64,000 nt of DNA from Zonotrichia leucophrys gambelii (Eukaryota > Chordata > Aves > Passeriformes > Passerellidae): NCBI RefSeq assembly GCF_028769735.1, contig NC_088187.1:10333532-10397531 (forward strand), in the 5' to 3' direction. The notes beneath the pieces were generated by a model. The model was not told where the DNA came from. It was given only the letters and a program-made list of their open reading frames with translations, and made no database searches. Position 1 is the stretch's first letter. Every line of letters begins with the position of its first letter. A program made the translations under genes and the position numbers. Below are positions 34,580 through 47,149 of the stretch, piece after piece.

Positions 34580-35461
34580 CAGGAAGGCTTTGCTGGAGAG
34601 AGGATTAATGGAAAACCCTGACCTAGGAAATGCCACCTACCAAGGGAACAGCACCAATAAAGGTGACCAGGCTTCCAGCACGAGCAGCTTTAACATCACC
34701 AGCATTTCCCCCTGAATGTGCTGTTTGGGAAAGGTGAGTGGAGCTGGGGGGTGATGGGTGGAATTTGTTTTTCCATGGTGGAGAGTAATGTGTAAAACTC
34801 TTGGGAATGCTTCCCCTGCACCAACTGCGAAAACATCCCTGCTGCCAGTGGCCATCAGGGATAATATTGTGACTGCATTTAAACTGGGAGAAACCACTCC
34901 ATCAGTCAAAGGAGATTTCAGGGCACGGACCTTGAGTAATGTTCTGGCTTAGGGAAAACTGTGGATTTGATCATTAATAATATTTTGCACGATCCATAAT
35001 TTTTTTATTCAAAGCAGACTTTGAGCAAAACACTCTCTCGTGTTCCACCTTTCTCCATTTTAGCACAAGCAAGAGGAATCTCTATGAAAATACCCCGTGT
35101 TTGCCAAAATTGAAAAGATAACATTCCTGAGAGCGAGGCTGGATTCACCTAAGGTCTCTTCAAGTTCCAGGATGGTGAAATTTGCAGCCTCAGCAGCTTG
35201 GATGGCAAAACCGGGCTAAAAAAGAGGGAATTTTTCCCTCCTGGAAATGCCTCCTGGTGGATCTGGCTGCGAAACATTCCGTGGTTCATATTTCTTGGGG
35301 ATGCAGCACAGGGGAGATTCCTGCACTGTTCCCAAAGAGCTGACCCTCCCACAAAGATCCTCCTCAGCATCTCCCAGCTCCCTGGGAGAATTCCACCTGC
35401 AGGAATGGTGGGAGATGCTGGAAGTGGCAATGGAGATGGAAGCCGCTGGAAGTGGCAGGAG
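34580..35461. other. unique sequence, no gene recognised
   Basis: No named repeat or exon is supported. Confidence 0.45.
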
Positions 35462-35630
35462 ACGGAAGCCGCTCCTGTCCCATCCCAAGGGATGCTCTCC
35501 CACCTCTTGGAGGGACTGAAGCCGCTCCTGTCCCATCCCAAGGGATGCTCTCCCACCTCTTGGAGGGACTGAAGCCGCTCCTGTCCCATCCCAAGGGATG
35601 CTCTCCCACCTCTTGGAGGATGGCTGGGTC
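35462..35630. repeat. 53-bp tandem repeat, three copies
   Basis: GCCGCTCCTGTCCCATCCCA through CTTGGAGGGACTGAA recurs at 35468, 35521 and 35574 with almost no divergence, indicating recent duplication. The period is not a multiple of three, so coding use is unlikely although frames stay open. Confidence 0.93.
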
Positions 35631-36917
35631 CTTGCAGGCTGCAGCACAGGGACATTCATGCACAGGCCCACCTGCAAGTGGTTTATTTTTTTTTGTTGGG
35701 GTCATGGAACTTGACCCACCCGGCTCCTTGGCCTCGTTGGGTGATTGATTCACCCGTTGGCTTCGCTCTCCTTGGATCCCCTGTGTTGTTGTGTTTCGCT
35801 GTTTGACACCTGAACAGCTGCTGGCTTTTCCTTCAGAGCCTTGGAAGGGGCAAAATTTCAGTAGGAAATCCCATCCCTGAAGGCTGGATGCACAGTAGCA
35901 CACAGAACCCACACCCAGCCCTCCTGGCCCCCCTCAAACGCTCATCCCGCTGCCTCCGGCCATCCCGGGATTCCCTGGAGCACCAGGGCCCAGCCCAGCA
36001 GGGTAAGAGATCAGTCCAGATTTCCATGAAGGATGAGTCCCTGTGGGAGTTTGGTTCCTCAATTTTTCATGCCATTCTGCTCCAGCCAGATTTATGTGTC
36101 AGGAAAAACATACAAACGGGATCCGATTTACTCGCACGAGTTCCTGTTGGGTTTGATTTATGTTTGGGTAAATAAAGACATATGTCTTGGAGGGCCTGGG
36201 CTCTGGCTGCCTTTCTCCTCGTGGATCTCTGGCTAATTTATCAGCCTCTTTCTTCGCTGCATTCCTGTTTGTGAGACTCTGCAAGGAAGGCAATGCTGCC
36301 TGCAGGGAACGCCGTGGACGATTTGAGGTTTCATTTTGGAATCGTTTTGCACTCAAATTTGCTCTTCTGTCAACCTTTAGCGGCCCATCCTGAAGGAACT
36401 TCACAGAGGCTCCCTAACCATGATCTGTAGGGAGAGGAGCAGCTCTGCTTGGTGTTTCCTGAGCCATGTGGCAAATTAATTATCCAGTGAGGCCAAAAAG
36501 TCCTGGTGGGTCAAGTTCTGTGATCTGTACCAGGCCAAAACCCCATTGTTACAACCCCTGATTAACCACCTCCCCATAAACCATTCGTAGCTGTTTCAGG
36601 CATAACAAAATGAAGCAGATCTTCCTCTGTTTCAAAAACTGAAATTTGAAATAAAGAAACGCAATCATTTTATTTGCAGTTTTTTCAACAGAGGCTGGCA
36701 GGATTTCCTCCCTCTTGGATAAACCCTGGAACTTTCCTGAAAGATGGGAATGGTTTCCACCCAGCTGTCGAGCTCATGGACATGCTGTGGGAGTTTGTTT
36801 AGAAAGAACCTTTTGATTGATCTTCTAAATTTATTTACTTTGAATAGGATGGAAATTTGGAGTGGTGCTTTTGTTTTAAACTGCCTTGGCATTTGGTTTG
36901 CAGGAGTGGGGTGGGAT
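35631..36917. other. unique sequence, possible conserved non-coding element
   Basis: Non-repetitive. 36095-36400 has a complex, balanced composition and a forkhead-like GTAAATAAAGAC at about 36167-36178. No coding frame with a domain is visible. Regulatory function is only a guess. Confidence 0.35.
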
Positions 36918-37014
36918 AGAATGGGAATTGGAATGGAATGGAATGGAATTGGAATGGAATGGAATGGAATGGAATGGAATGGAATGGAATGGAATGGAAT
37001 GGAATGGAATGGAA
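36918..37014. repeat. (GGAAT)n microsatellite
   Basis: About 18 units of GGAAT with two GGAATT interruptions at the left. It resembles the simple GGAAT satellite motif but is a short local array. Confidence 0.95.
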
Positions 37015-38589
37015 TTTCCCTTCCAATAACAGCTCCAGGTTGGTGTTAATTTAGAGTAGAATCCACTGTGGGACAGGAGATCAGGGTGTATCAGCAAAGG
37101 GATCAAGGACGGGCATTGAAACATCTCATGGATGGAAATAAGACAGGAAATCATCTGTTCAATCCTTTCGTTGAAAATTTGGATCCACATTTATTAAATA
37201 TTGTTCCTGGAGACTGAAAACTTCCAAAAAGAAATCACCATTTCTGCACAGAGTCAAAATATTTGAATTTTTGATGTTAGATGCTAACAGGAACCTGAGC
37301 TCCAAACAAGGAGAAAGCCAAAGAATTTGCAGGAATTATCTAATTAATCCTCTCTAGTAATGAGCACATTGAGGGAATCAGCATCTGCCCATGGGTAATT
37401 CATGAACAGGAACTCAGACAACTCCTTTAATGTGAATTTCTGTGTGAATTATTCACTGAGTTTTATATCTTATGGCATTTAGTCCCTGTTTTTGTGGGAA
37501 AAAGGGGGTGTAGAGATGGATTCCAGGGATACTCAGGCTCTCAATCTCCTTTGCCTCCCTGTGAGTGTGGAGCATGAGGAGAAGATTCTCATTCACAGAC
37601 TCTTTCCTGCCCCACCTGGTGACACCAAAACACCAAAATGATTCCAGCCTCATAAATTCAAAATTCTCATCCCTGCAGTGGGATCAAGCACGGTGGGAGG
37701 AGAAGATGGGGCCCTGAGGGGGAGTAACCACTGGTTTTATGGCAAATGTCCATGATAAATAACAAAAGTACCAATGGGAAAACAGAAAAAGGAGAAATTA
37801 GATGTATTCAGTGCTTCTTTTGCATGTTCGTATCACAGTAACCTCCAAATAAATTTCTTGGCAATTTATAAAATGAAAATAGAGAATAAGAGATAATTAA
37901 TTGTGAACAATGAATTTTGAAGAGCATTAATGCTGTGGCAGAGCATGATTTCATTTCATGCCTGTCCATCCTGGGGTGTGTAAATAACTCTCCACCATCC
38001 CTAACACCATTAATTAATTAATTAAAACACATTGTTTTAATTAAATTAAAACAATCCCTGACACCATTTACTGGAGCACAGAGAATTCCCTGCAATGGAA
38101 TGGAAATGTTGAATTTACTCCTTTCCCTTTCTCCTGCTGGGCTGCTGGGTGTGATCTCTGATTGCCAAATAATCCCCAGGGCCATTGGACACCAGGCTCA
38201 CACCCAGATTCTGGGGGCTGAGTTAAGGAATATTTCAGATCCCACTGGCAGAAGAATTATTGGACGTCAGCAGTGAGAATTCCTTAGGGAGCAAAGTTTA
38301 TTTGCTGCGACACCAAATCCGAGTCATCCTCAGGATGGATGCAGGAAATTTTCCGTGGGTTTGGCATGCAGGGATCCATGCAAAACTCCTGGTGTGCTCC
38401 TGTTCCTACAGGACAGAACCCAACTCCCCAAAGGAGATTTGGGTTGGGGGATTTTCCATCTCAGCATTCTCTCATTTATTAAATGATATTTCCCTGGACC
38501 TGATCCTGGTGGATTTGGCTCCGTGCTGGTGGCTCCAAGCAGTGCTGATGGCACTGGAACACCTTTTCTCTTTTCCTCTAGGGAGCACA
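37015..38589. other. unique sequence with a small AT palindrome
   Basis: 37999-38053 holds TTAATTAATTAATTAAAACA and TTGTTTTAATTAAATTAAAA, an imperfect inverted repeat. No gene is supported elsewhere. Confidence 0.45.
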
Positions 38590-40290
38590 GGACAGGGAAT
38601 TCCAGGACTTCAACACCAAAAATCACGGCATCGCTTGATATTTTGTGCATTTCAAACTCCCAGAATTCCAGGACTTCAACACCAAAAATCACGGCATCAT
38701 TGATATTTTGTGCATTTCAAACTCCCGGAATTCCAGGACATCAACACCAAAAATCACGGCATCGCTTGATATTTTGTGCATTTCAAACTCCCGGAATTCC
38801 AGGACATCAACACCAAAAATCACGGCATCATTGATATTTTGTGCATTTCAAACTCCCGGAATTCCAGGATATCAACACCAAAAATTACGGCATCGCTTGA
38901 TATTTTGTGCATTTCAAACTCCCGGAATTCCAGGACATCAACACCAAAAATTACGGCATCGCTTGATATTTTGTGCATTTCAAACTCCCGGAATTCCAGG
39001 ACATCAACACCAAAAATTACGGCATCGCTTGATATTTTGTGCATTTCAAACTCCCGGAATTCCAGGATATCAACACCAAAAATTACGGCATCATTGATAT
39101 TTTGTGCATTTCAAACTCCTGGAATTCCAGGACATCAACACCAAAAATCACGGCATCATTGATATTTTGTGCATTTCAAACTCCCGGAATTCCAGGATAT
39201 CAACACCAAAAATTACGGCGTCGCTTGATATTTTGTGCATTTCAAACTCCCGGAATTCCAGGACATCAACACCAAAAATTACGGCATCGCTTGATATTTT
39301 GTGCATTTCAAAATTCTGGAATTCCAGGATATCAACACCAAAAATTACGGCATCATTGATATTTTGTGCATTTCAAACTCCCAGAATTCCAGGACATCAA
39401 CATCAAAAATTACGGCATCATTGATATTTTGTGCATTCCAAACTCCTGGAATTCCAGGACATCAACACCAAAAATTACGGCATGCTTGATATTTTGTGCA
39501 TTTCAAAATCCTGGAATTCCAGGATATCAACACCAAAAATCACGGCATCGCTTGGTATTTTGTGCATTTCAAACTCCCAGAATTCCAGGATATCAACGCC
39601 AAAAATTACATCATCACTTGATTTTTTGTGCATTTCAAACTCCTGGAATTCCAGGATATCAACACCAAAAATCACGGCATCGCTTGATATTTTGTGCATT
39701 TCAAACTCCCGGAATTCCAGGATATCAACACCAAAAATTACGGCATCGCTTGATATTTTGTGCATTTCAAACTCCCGGAATTCCAGGACATCAACACCAA
39801 AAATCACGGCATCATTGATATTTTGTGCATTTCAAACTCCTGGAATTCCAGGATATCAACACCAAAAATTACGGCATCATTGATATTTTGTGCATTTCAA
39901 ACTCCCGGAATTCCAGGATATCAACACCAAAAATTACGGCATCGCTTGATATTTTGTGCATTTCAAACTCCCGGAATTCCAGGACATCAACACCAAAAAT
40001 CACGGCATCATTGATATTTTGTGCATTTCAAACTCCTGGAATTCCAGGATATCAACACCAAAAATTACGGCATCATTGATATTTTGTGCATTTCAAACTC
40101 CTGGAATTCCAGGATATCAACACCAAAAATCACGGCATCGCTTGGTATTTTGTGCATTTCAAACTCCCAGAATTCCAGGATATCAACCAAAAATCACGGC
40201 ATCGCTTGATATTTTGTGCATTTCAAACTCCTGGAATTCCAGGATATCAACACCAAAAATTACGGCATCATTGATATTTTGTGTGTTTCA
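38590..40290. repeat. 65/66-bp satellite, 26 copies
   Basis: Twenty-six copies counted by their GAATTC core, from 38597 to 40234. Spacing is nearly always 65 or 66 bp, decided by CATCATTGAT versus CATCGCTTGAT. Variable sites include GACATC/GATATC, AATCACGG/AATTACGG and CTCCCGG/CTCCTGG. All plus frames are open, giving overlapping 60-200 codon frames with repeating FCAFQTPGIPG or LCISNSRNSR residues. These are not genes. The last unit pair is 64 bp because of a 2-3 base loss. Confidence 0.97.
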
Positions 40291-43200
40291 CTCCCTCAGT
40301 CGTGGCCTCTCCATTTTACCCACTGGAAAAAATCCTCATTTTAATCCTCTGGAGAGAGCTGGAAGGAAACATTTCCCCGTCAGCCCCAGTGCCAAAAGGG
40401 AAGCGGGAGAAATAGAAGGAAGCTGCAATGATAATACCAAAATAATCCTGCCAGATGTTAGAGCCATTAGCCCCTTCTCCCTCCATCCCCAGATGTGTTT
40501 GAAGAGAGATTCATGGTTACATAATGAATCAGGAGGGAGAGGATGTGAGCCGCGAGGATGATGTAAGGAAAAGAGAAGAAATAAAGGGGAAAAAAAAGGA
40601 AAAAAAAAAAGAGAGGAGATTGTTGAAGTCTTTTGGAAGGGAAGGAGGAAAGCTGAGGGTTTTGGAAGGCTCCCATCAGCCAGATGAGCAGATTATTGCA
40701 GCAGGGAGGAGGAGAACCAGGAATTGAGGAGAGGAATGAGCAGCAGGGCAGCAAATCAAAGAGCTGCTGCAAGTCCAGAGTGGCAAAGAAAGAATTTTCA
40801 GGCAGACTCTAAAAAAAAAAAAAACAAAAAAATTCCCGAGTTTTTAGTTGGATCACCAGGAATTGCGGAGTTGTAGCTGCTAACAAAATTAGTCAAAAAT
40901 AGGGTGGGATCCAGTGGCTCCAAATTTGGGCAAATTTGGCTGGGAGACCCTTCCACAAGCAGGATTTGTGACTTAGGAGGAGGGAGACTTTTGGCCAATT
41001 CTCCTGAATGTTTCATTTCCTCCAAATCCTCCTAAACTTTCATTTGAGGGGCAAATATTGGCAAATGCCTGAGGGGAGGGTGATGCTTTAACATTTTTAA
41101 ATTACATTTTTAAATTACATTTTTAAATTACATTTTTCTCCCTTTTTACTTCCAGAGAAGCGGTGGAGCTATTTTTGAATGAGCAGGAAACGAACACCAA
41201 CCCTGCCCACCAAGGAGAAAAATGAAACTTTCAAGTAAATATAAAGAAATCAATTTATTCTTTTGTCAGTCTCGTTTGAATTATGCTATATATTAATTTT
41301 CTGTCATGTATTTGATATTCAGCACCATATTTTCCCTCACTAACCACTCCTTCAAATGCATTCCAGTATTAAACACAGCAATACACTGCAAATAAACTCC
41401 TAGAAAGAGTTGAAGTCAGTCAAATTTTTACAAAGTTGTTTAAAGGACTGTGGTTTAAAACTGAATTCATGATCCAGGGATGAATTATTGCTGTTACAGT
41501 TATTTTACCTTTGTTAACTTTCTGATTTTCTCCTGCTGAACAATTCCAGCCCAGGATAAACTCAAGGAATTACGAATTTCTTTTTCCAATGGATGTCAAA
41601 TCTTCTGGTTCTCTGCCCAAAAGGGATTCCAGGGAGTTCAGATGTGCTGCACAGCTCAGGAATGGCAATTAGAGGGCAGATCAAAAAGAACTTCATAAAC
41701 CAATTTTTCAACTCACAGGGTGAGACCAGCAAATTCAACCTTAGGAGCAAATTTCAGAATTTCTGACAAAATTAGGGAAGGAATTTTAAAACCTTAAAAA
41801 AAGAAGGATTTTATAGCTGGCTTTAGGAATCTTCTATTAACGAGGCCGGTTCAAATTTCTCCCCAGTACTCTGCAGCCACCCACTGCACTGGATTGTGTC
41901 CCACTGCTGCGTTGGATGCCTTGCTCAGCAAATTGCTGGGCCTCAGCCCAAAAAAAGGGGGAAAAATCCTGAAAGGAATATGAGGTGGGAAGGAGAGTGA
42001 AGTGAGGCCTACAGGCCTCCAGCACTGAGTGGGAACCAGCCTCGCTCTCTCCTTCAGCCACATTGTCTGGAAGCCTCTGAGAAGGCAAAAACCAGGCCAG
42101 GTTTTGCAGCCTGAGCCCTGATAATCACCAAACACCTGCTCCATCCACGTGGAAGGCAGCGCTGGACAAGGGCTGGGCACATCTGGTTTCACTCAGCTGC
42201 TCCGGAGGGTTTGACATCCTATAGGGTTTGACAGAGCAGAGAGCCCAGAGAGTCCTCCAGACAGACAGGCCCAGTTTGTTCCTCTGGACTGGGTTTTACC
42301 TGGCTGCCCTGATTAGTTTCATAAAGCCCTAATTAGAAACAGCTCTTCACGTCACATGCAATGACATTAAGTGGAACGCAGTGACATTAAGTTGAAAACG
42401 AGGTGAAATGTATTTGCGCTGAAGGGATATCCAGAGAAAAGAATGGGCCTATAAAACCTTCTCTCTGTATCTGATTTTGAGTCAGCTGAAGCTGTCTGAA
42501 AGCATCAGCTGCCTCTATTAATCTTTTCTCTCCACCAGAAGTTCTCTGGAACTCCGACGTGTTACAGGATGGACCTGGAGTTAGCAGAGCTATTAGGGAA
42601 AAATGAGTTATTTCAGTGGGGTACTCCAAGGAAATCACAGCAAATGCTCCTCAGGGTGGAATCTGCAGCGAGGGAAAATTTAAGGACAATTTAAGCTCTC
42701 ATCAGATAAAAAGCTCGGTGTAAATTTGACAAAGAGAAGCCTTCAGGGGAGCAGGAGCCTGCCTGTTTATCTGTCTGAGCTGCTCCTCAAGAGCCTCAGG
42801 AATTAAGGCGCTGCATGATCCTTTCTGGCTCATTTTGATCAGCCCTCATTATCCTTTTTCTACCCCAAACCGCAGCAAGAAATTAACCTGAATATTGGCA
42901 AAACATCCCCTATTCTTCCCTCCACCCCAAGTAAAATATCCCAACCCCTTTATTCACCATCACATCCATCTGATGTCGTTTTCTTTTCCTATTTGTAGAG
43001 CTACTCGAGGATATTGGTTCTTCCATTTAACCACAGGGGCCCTGGAACAATCTTTAATGCATTTAGGATGTGGTCATATTTTAGAGGATAAAATCACACT
43101 TGAGGGCTATTTAAGCCCTTGGAAAAGTGCAGAGGACCCCGTTGGAGGGGCTGCCAATCCCATAAGTGTCCCTCCTGCTGGCCCTGGGGCTGGGAGGCTT

Positions 43201-45077
43201 GGGGCAGGGCTGGGAGGATTATTCTGCTGTGAGTTCACCTGTTTACCCAGGCTGTTATTTATTGAAGATCAAATTGACTGAAAATCACTCCCGACAGAGA
43301 GCTGGCAAGGGATGACATTATGAGGAGAGCAGAGCTGGGCCTTTGGAGCTCCAGTTATCTGTGATTTAGGGATCATTAGGATCTCTTTAAAATTCTTGCA
43401 GCCGGCCAAAAAAACTAAAATTAAAGGCAGGCTGTGCCTTACATTAAACAATTTGGGAGTAGACAAGAGACACCGTTCTGCTGGGTTAAACTTTTTGTTT
43501 GACATCTTTAAATGCTTTTAATCTTTTCGAGCTTAATTTTGCCAGTTTGAGCTCATGAGGGGAAGGCTTATTTGTGATGGGGGAAATATTCCTGTGAGTG
43601 ACTTCTCTCCAGTTTCTGGGGCTGTTCTTATTCTGATTTTGCCCTTCAAGTGGAGAGCAGATTATAAGTGAGGAAAACCGACGTGTATTCCATGCCCCCA
43701 AATCTGGGTGCCTGAATGGAAAAAAAGGAGAATCCATGAGCTGAATTTTTGACTTGAAAGGCATCAGATTGAATGAAAACATCTCTGCTGTGTTGAGTGC
43801 AGCTGATTTTTACTGTGGTTGCAAATAAAACTCTTTAAACTGCCTATTCTTGTTCGTAGGGAGGCTTTCCAACCACTTAGGAGCGGAAGGAACAGGTTTG
43901 AGCCTGAGAAAGCAGCTTTATTTTATTTTTTTCTATTTCTAGCTTTATTTTCAAGCATTTCCAAGTTGGTGTGGCCAACAAACCTCTCCAGGCCACAGCT
44001 TGGTGCTGGTGGAGGGCAGCAGGGACAGGAAGAGCAGAGAAAATCTCCTTTCTCGTTAAGCCAAACCCATCATCTTCAGGCAGCAGTTGGGTTTAGCCAA
44101 ACCTGCCATCCCCCAGCACAGCCATGGATTTTCCTGCCCCCGTTTTTGCTTTGTTTTATTTGAGCAGAGCATTTCTTGCCCTGCTGTTTGTCCCCTCGGA
44201 CAAAGTGCAGGAAAAAGCCCACTTGCACCCCTCGACCTTTCTCCCCCAGCACTGACAATTCCCTTCCTCAGCCCCCAGGCATGGCTTTTTTTGGGAGCGC
44301 CTTATTTAGAACACATGAGCGGCATTCCAAGCTTTCCAGTAGCCTCCCAGCCCCACGGAGGATTTATTTACATTGCATAAAATTAGAGGAAATGAAGGGG
44401 GATGTGTTTGAGCGGAGAGCAACAACCTCGTTGCTCTTGTTGTAAACTCCCCTCATGGAAGGGTTTCAGTCAATGTCAGCTTGGGGCAGGGAGGGGGCAA
44501 AATCCACTCCTGGGCATTTCCAGGATAATGAGGAATGATGCCTGGCAATAAAACACACTCAGCAACTCTCTAAACAAAATTATTTGGTGGGTTTCAAGTG
44601 ATTTTTGGCCATTCCATACCATGGATCCAGGCTGAGTTCCTGCTTTCCTGTCTCACCAAAGGATATCCCGCAGAGGAGGCCTTTGGGGGTGGAGAAAAGG
44701 AAGAATTTCTTCTTGAATTAAATTTATTCTGTGTTTAAAAAGGTGTTTGTAGATGGGGGAAAGAGGAAATGTTCCACTGCGAGTGATGCAGATGGGGGTC
44801 CATAAAAACACTGACTAAAACATATGTAGAGAATGCAAATTATTAAATTCAATTAATTAGTTGTTTGTACAAATTACAAATTATTAAAGTCAATTAATTT
44901 TTAAAATTATTTTGTCATTAGTACCTGAGCTCCTTCTCTGAGTGCTTTTCTGAGTCTATATTCCAGTGTATTTCTGGCTTCACTCTGCATCCCAAAGGTA
45001 AATGCAAATGGGATAACCACAAAAGGAAGTGGATCAAATCCAGGTCTGTGTTGTGGAAAAGAACCCCAAAAATTCAG
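40291..45077. other. 4.8 kb mostly unique sequence
   Basis: The longest repeat-poor stretch. It holds a 13-bp ACATTTTTAAATT repeat (41091-41137) and A-rich runs (40597-40612, 40811-40830), and otherwise single-copy-looking DNA. Frames up to 128 codons (42895-43281) have no recognisable domain. Segments near 42290-42660 and 43290-43560 are rich in TAAT and GATTA cores and could be regulatory, but this cannot be judged without alignment. Confidence 0.4.
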
Positions 45078-45499
45078 GATTAAATTAATTACAAAAATAA
45101 GAAATTATTTAAAAAATAATAGCTTAAAGTTTTTTCTAAAATAATTACAGAGTCCAAGATGGATCTGGGTAGGGAACCTGGAAAGGAAAAAAATATGGAA
45201 AATAAATTCCGGACACCCACAGCGGCATTAATGCTAATCTAGAGCAGATCCCCCACCCTGGTGCCAGAATTATTCCAAAACGCATTGTGATTAAATTAAT
45301 TACAAAAATAAGAAATTATTTAAAAAATAATAGCGTAAAGTTTTTTCTAAAATAATTACAGAGTCCAAGATGGATCTGGGTAGGGAACCTGGAAAGGAAA
45401 AAATACGGAAAATAAATTCCGGACACCCACAGCAGCATTAATGCTAATCTAGAGCAGATCCCCCACCCTGGTGCCAGAGTTATTCCAAAACGCATTTGT
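45078..45499. repeat. 211-bp tandem duplication
   Basis: 45078-45288 is repeated at 45289-45499 with only a few differences (for example ATAGCTTAAAG/ATAGCGTAAAG and AGCGGCATTAATG/AGCAGCATTAATG). It is a simple recent segmental tandem duplication. Confidence 0.95.
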
Positions 45500-45545
45500 G
45501 GCTCACTGTGGTTGGTGCCAGCCCAAATTCGCCACTGCCAAATTT

Positions 45546-46158
45546 TGTGGGATCTCAGCACCTCAGGACTGAGGTGCCACCGAGAGCACCCTTGGGGGGC
45601 TCGGGAGTCCTGGAATGTTCCAGAAGTGTCTGGTGGCTGGACTTTGATCCTACACAGGAGACGACACCTGTATGAGGACAGGAGGGTTTCACCGGGGTGA
45701 ATGGTGAAGGGATTGGTTAATTAGAGGGTGAGACACAGGGTTTAGGATTTCTGTACAGGGGGGTTTAGAGAAGTAAGATGGAGGAATTGGGGCGTGTCCT
45801 GTCCTTCTTCTTCTTCTTCTTCTCCTCCATCTTCTGTGGTGATGGTGGCACTTTGGGATTGGTCATTACTAAAAGTGCACTGGGCAATAAGGGTGAAAGG
45901 TATTGGGGAAAAATGATAAATATTGTACACGTAACCATGGGTATAAAGATAGGTGACTGTCCGGAGGGCAGCACAGTGTGCTCATGGCTGGCTGCTGAGC
46001 AGAGCTCTGTCGGGCCGAAAGAAAATCTTTTAGATAAACAATTAATAAACATAAAGACCGAAAGAAGAACTGAAGCCTCTTCTCGTCCTTTGATACGCGG
46101 GCTGCCCCAAGGCCACCCCGGGCCTTTCCAGGCCCTCCAAACAGCCGAAAACCGGACA
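45546..46158 (+). mobile_element. solo LTR, family A, subtype 1 (613 bp)
   Basis: Perfect 6-bp duplication AAATTT (45540-45545 and 46159-46164). TATAAA lies at 45942-45947 and AATAAA at 46044-46049. A frame from 45778 is open to the LTR end (127 codons) and 65 codons beyond. It sits 46 bp after a tandem duplication. Confidence 0.95.
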
Positions 46159-46164
46159 AAATTT

Positions 46165-47149
46165 CACCCTGGCGTCAGGGCTGGGCCATCCTTGGTTTGG
46201 ACGTGCCCATCACCATCCAGGTGTTGGAAATCCCAAAGGAAGGGGCCGTGCTTCCAGAATGTTCCACCAGAACCTGCTCAGATCCATGTGGGATTGCTCA
46301 TTGGGAGCCCATTCCCACATTCCCAGGGGTTTATTCCTGGGACAGGACAGTGATCAATCCTCTTCAAACCCACCCTGCTTTCAAGGGTAATTTGCAAACA
46401 AAATCAGAAAAAAATAGTCCAGAACACTGAATAATTTGGAGCAAATTATTATAGGCTCCAACCTCCTCCCAGGAAAAATTTCCATAAATCTAAATATGGA
46501 ATTCTCTCCTATATATGAGTTATATATACAACTCTCTCATAGATATATTTGAGTCTTTGTACATGAACTGAGTCAAATATATAAGAAAATAAAGAGAGGA
46601 ATGGTAATGCTCCCCCTTTCAGACACACAGCTGGAATTCCCTTCAAAACACCTATTTTTCCAAAAGCAGACTCTCCAGATTTTCTAAAATCAAACTTTTC
46701 TAGCTATGTTTAAACACATCTAAATCACAATTCTTCCCCCTTTCTCTTTTCAAGCCAAAAAACTTCGGAAGATCCCGAGGATTTATAAACCCATTGGAAG
46801 GGCAGCCATGGAGACTGCAGAAAAAAGTTCAAAAGAGGATGGAAGGAGAGGGTGAAAATATTCAAAACTAATATCAACTTACAGCAAAGCATGAAAAAAT
46901 AAAGAAAATAAACTTTCTTGTCCAGGGGTAGATTAAGACAGAGCCAGATTTGGTTTCCTGGCAATACTTGAGAGGGGAAAGGGAGAGAAATCCCAAACCA
47001 CAGACGATCAACAAGGACAGGGATTCTGAAAAGAACTTATTTATTTGTAAACCCTCCACGGAAGCAACAAGCGTGTTCTGCTAATGACTGGGAATTTAAA
47101 ACAGCTTTTTTTTCTGGAAAAATAAAACAAATAAATATCCCTGTGCACC
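46165..47149. other. unique sequence, no gene recognised
   Basis: Contains a short AT-rich patch (46500-46560). No gene is supported. Confidence 0.45.

Noticed and set aside
36918..37014. Human-type satellite (GGAAT) contamination
   Set aside because: The run is short, embedded in ordinary unique sequence, and GGAAT arises readily as a simple repeat.
38590..40290. CRISPR-like array
   Set aside because: Units are contiguous 65/66-bp repeats without variable spacers, in a vertebrate-type genome.
38590..40290. Array of NF-kappaB/Rel-like sites (GGAATTCC)
   Set aside because: The core is only the EcoRI-type palindrome GGAATTCC and lacks the full G-rich half-site; no evidence beyond chance similarity.
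38523..40561. Overlapping 60-200 codon frames with repeating GIPGHQHQK or NSRTSTPKI residues
   Set aside because: All three plus frames are open through the 65/66-bp satellite, which excludes coding as the cause.
42895..43281. 128-codon plus-strand frame in unique DNA
   Set aside because: No recognisable domain or flanking splice pattern; composition shifts to G/A/L-rich at the end, typical of chance GC-rich frames.
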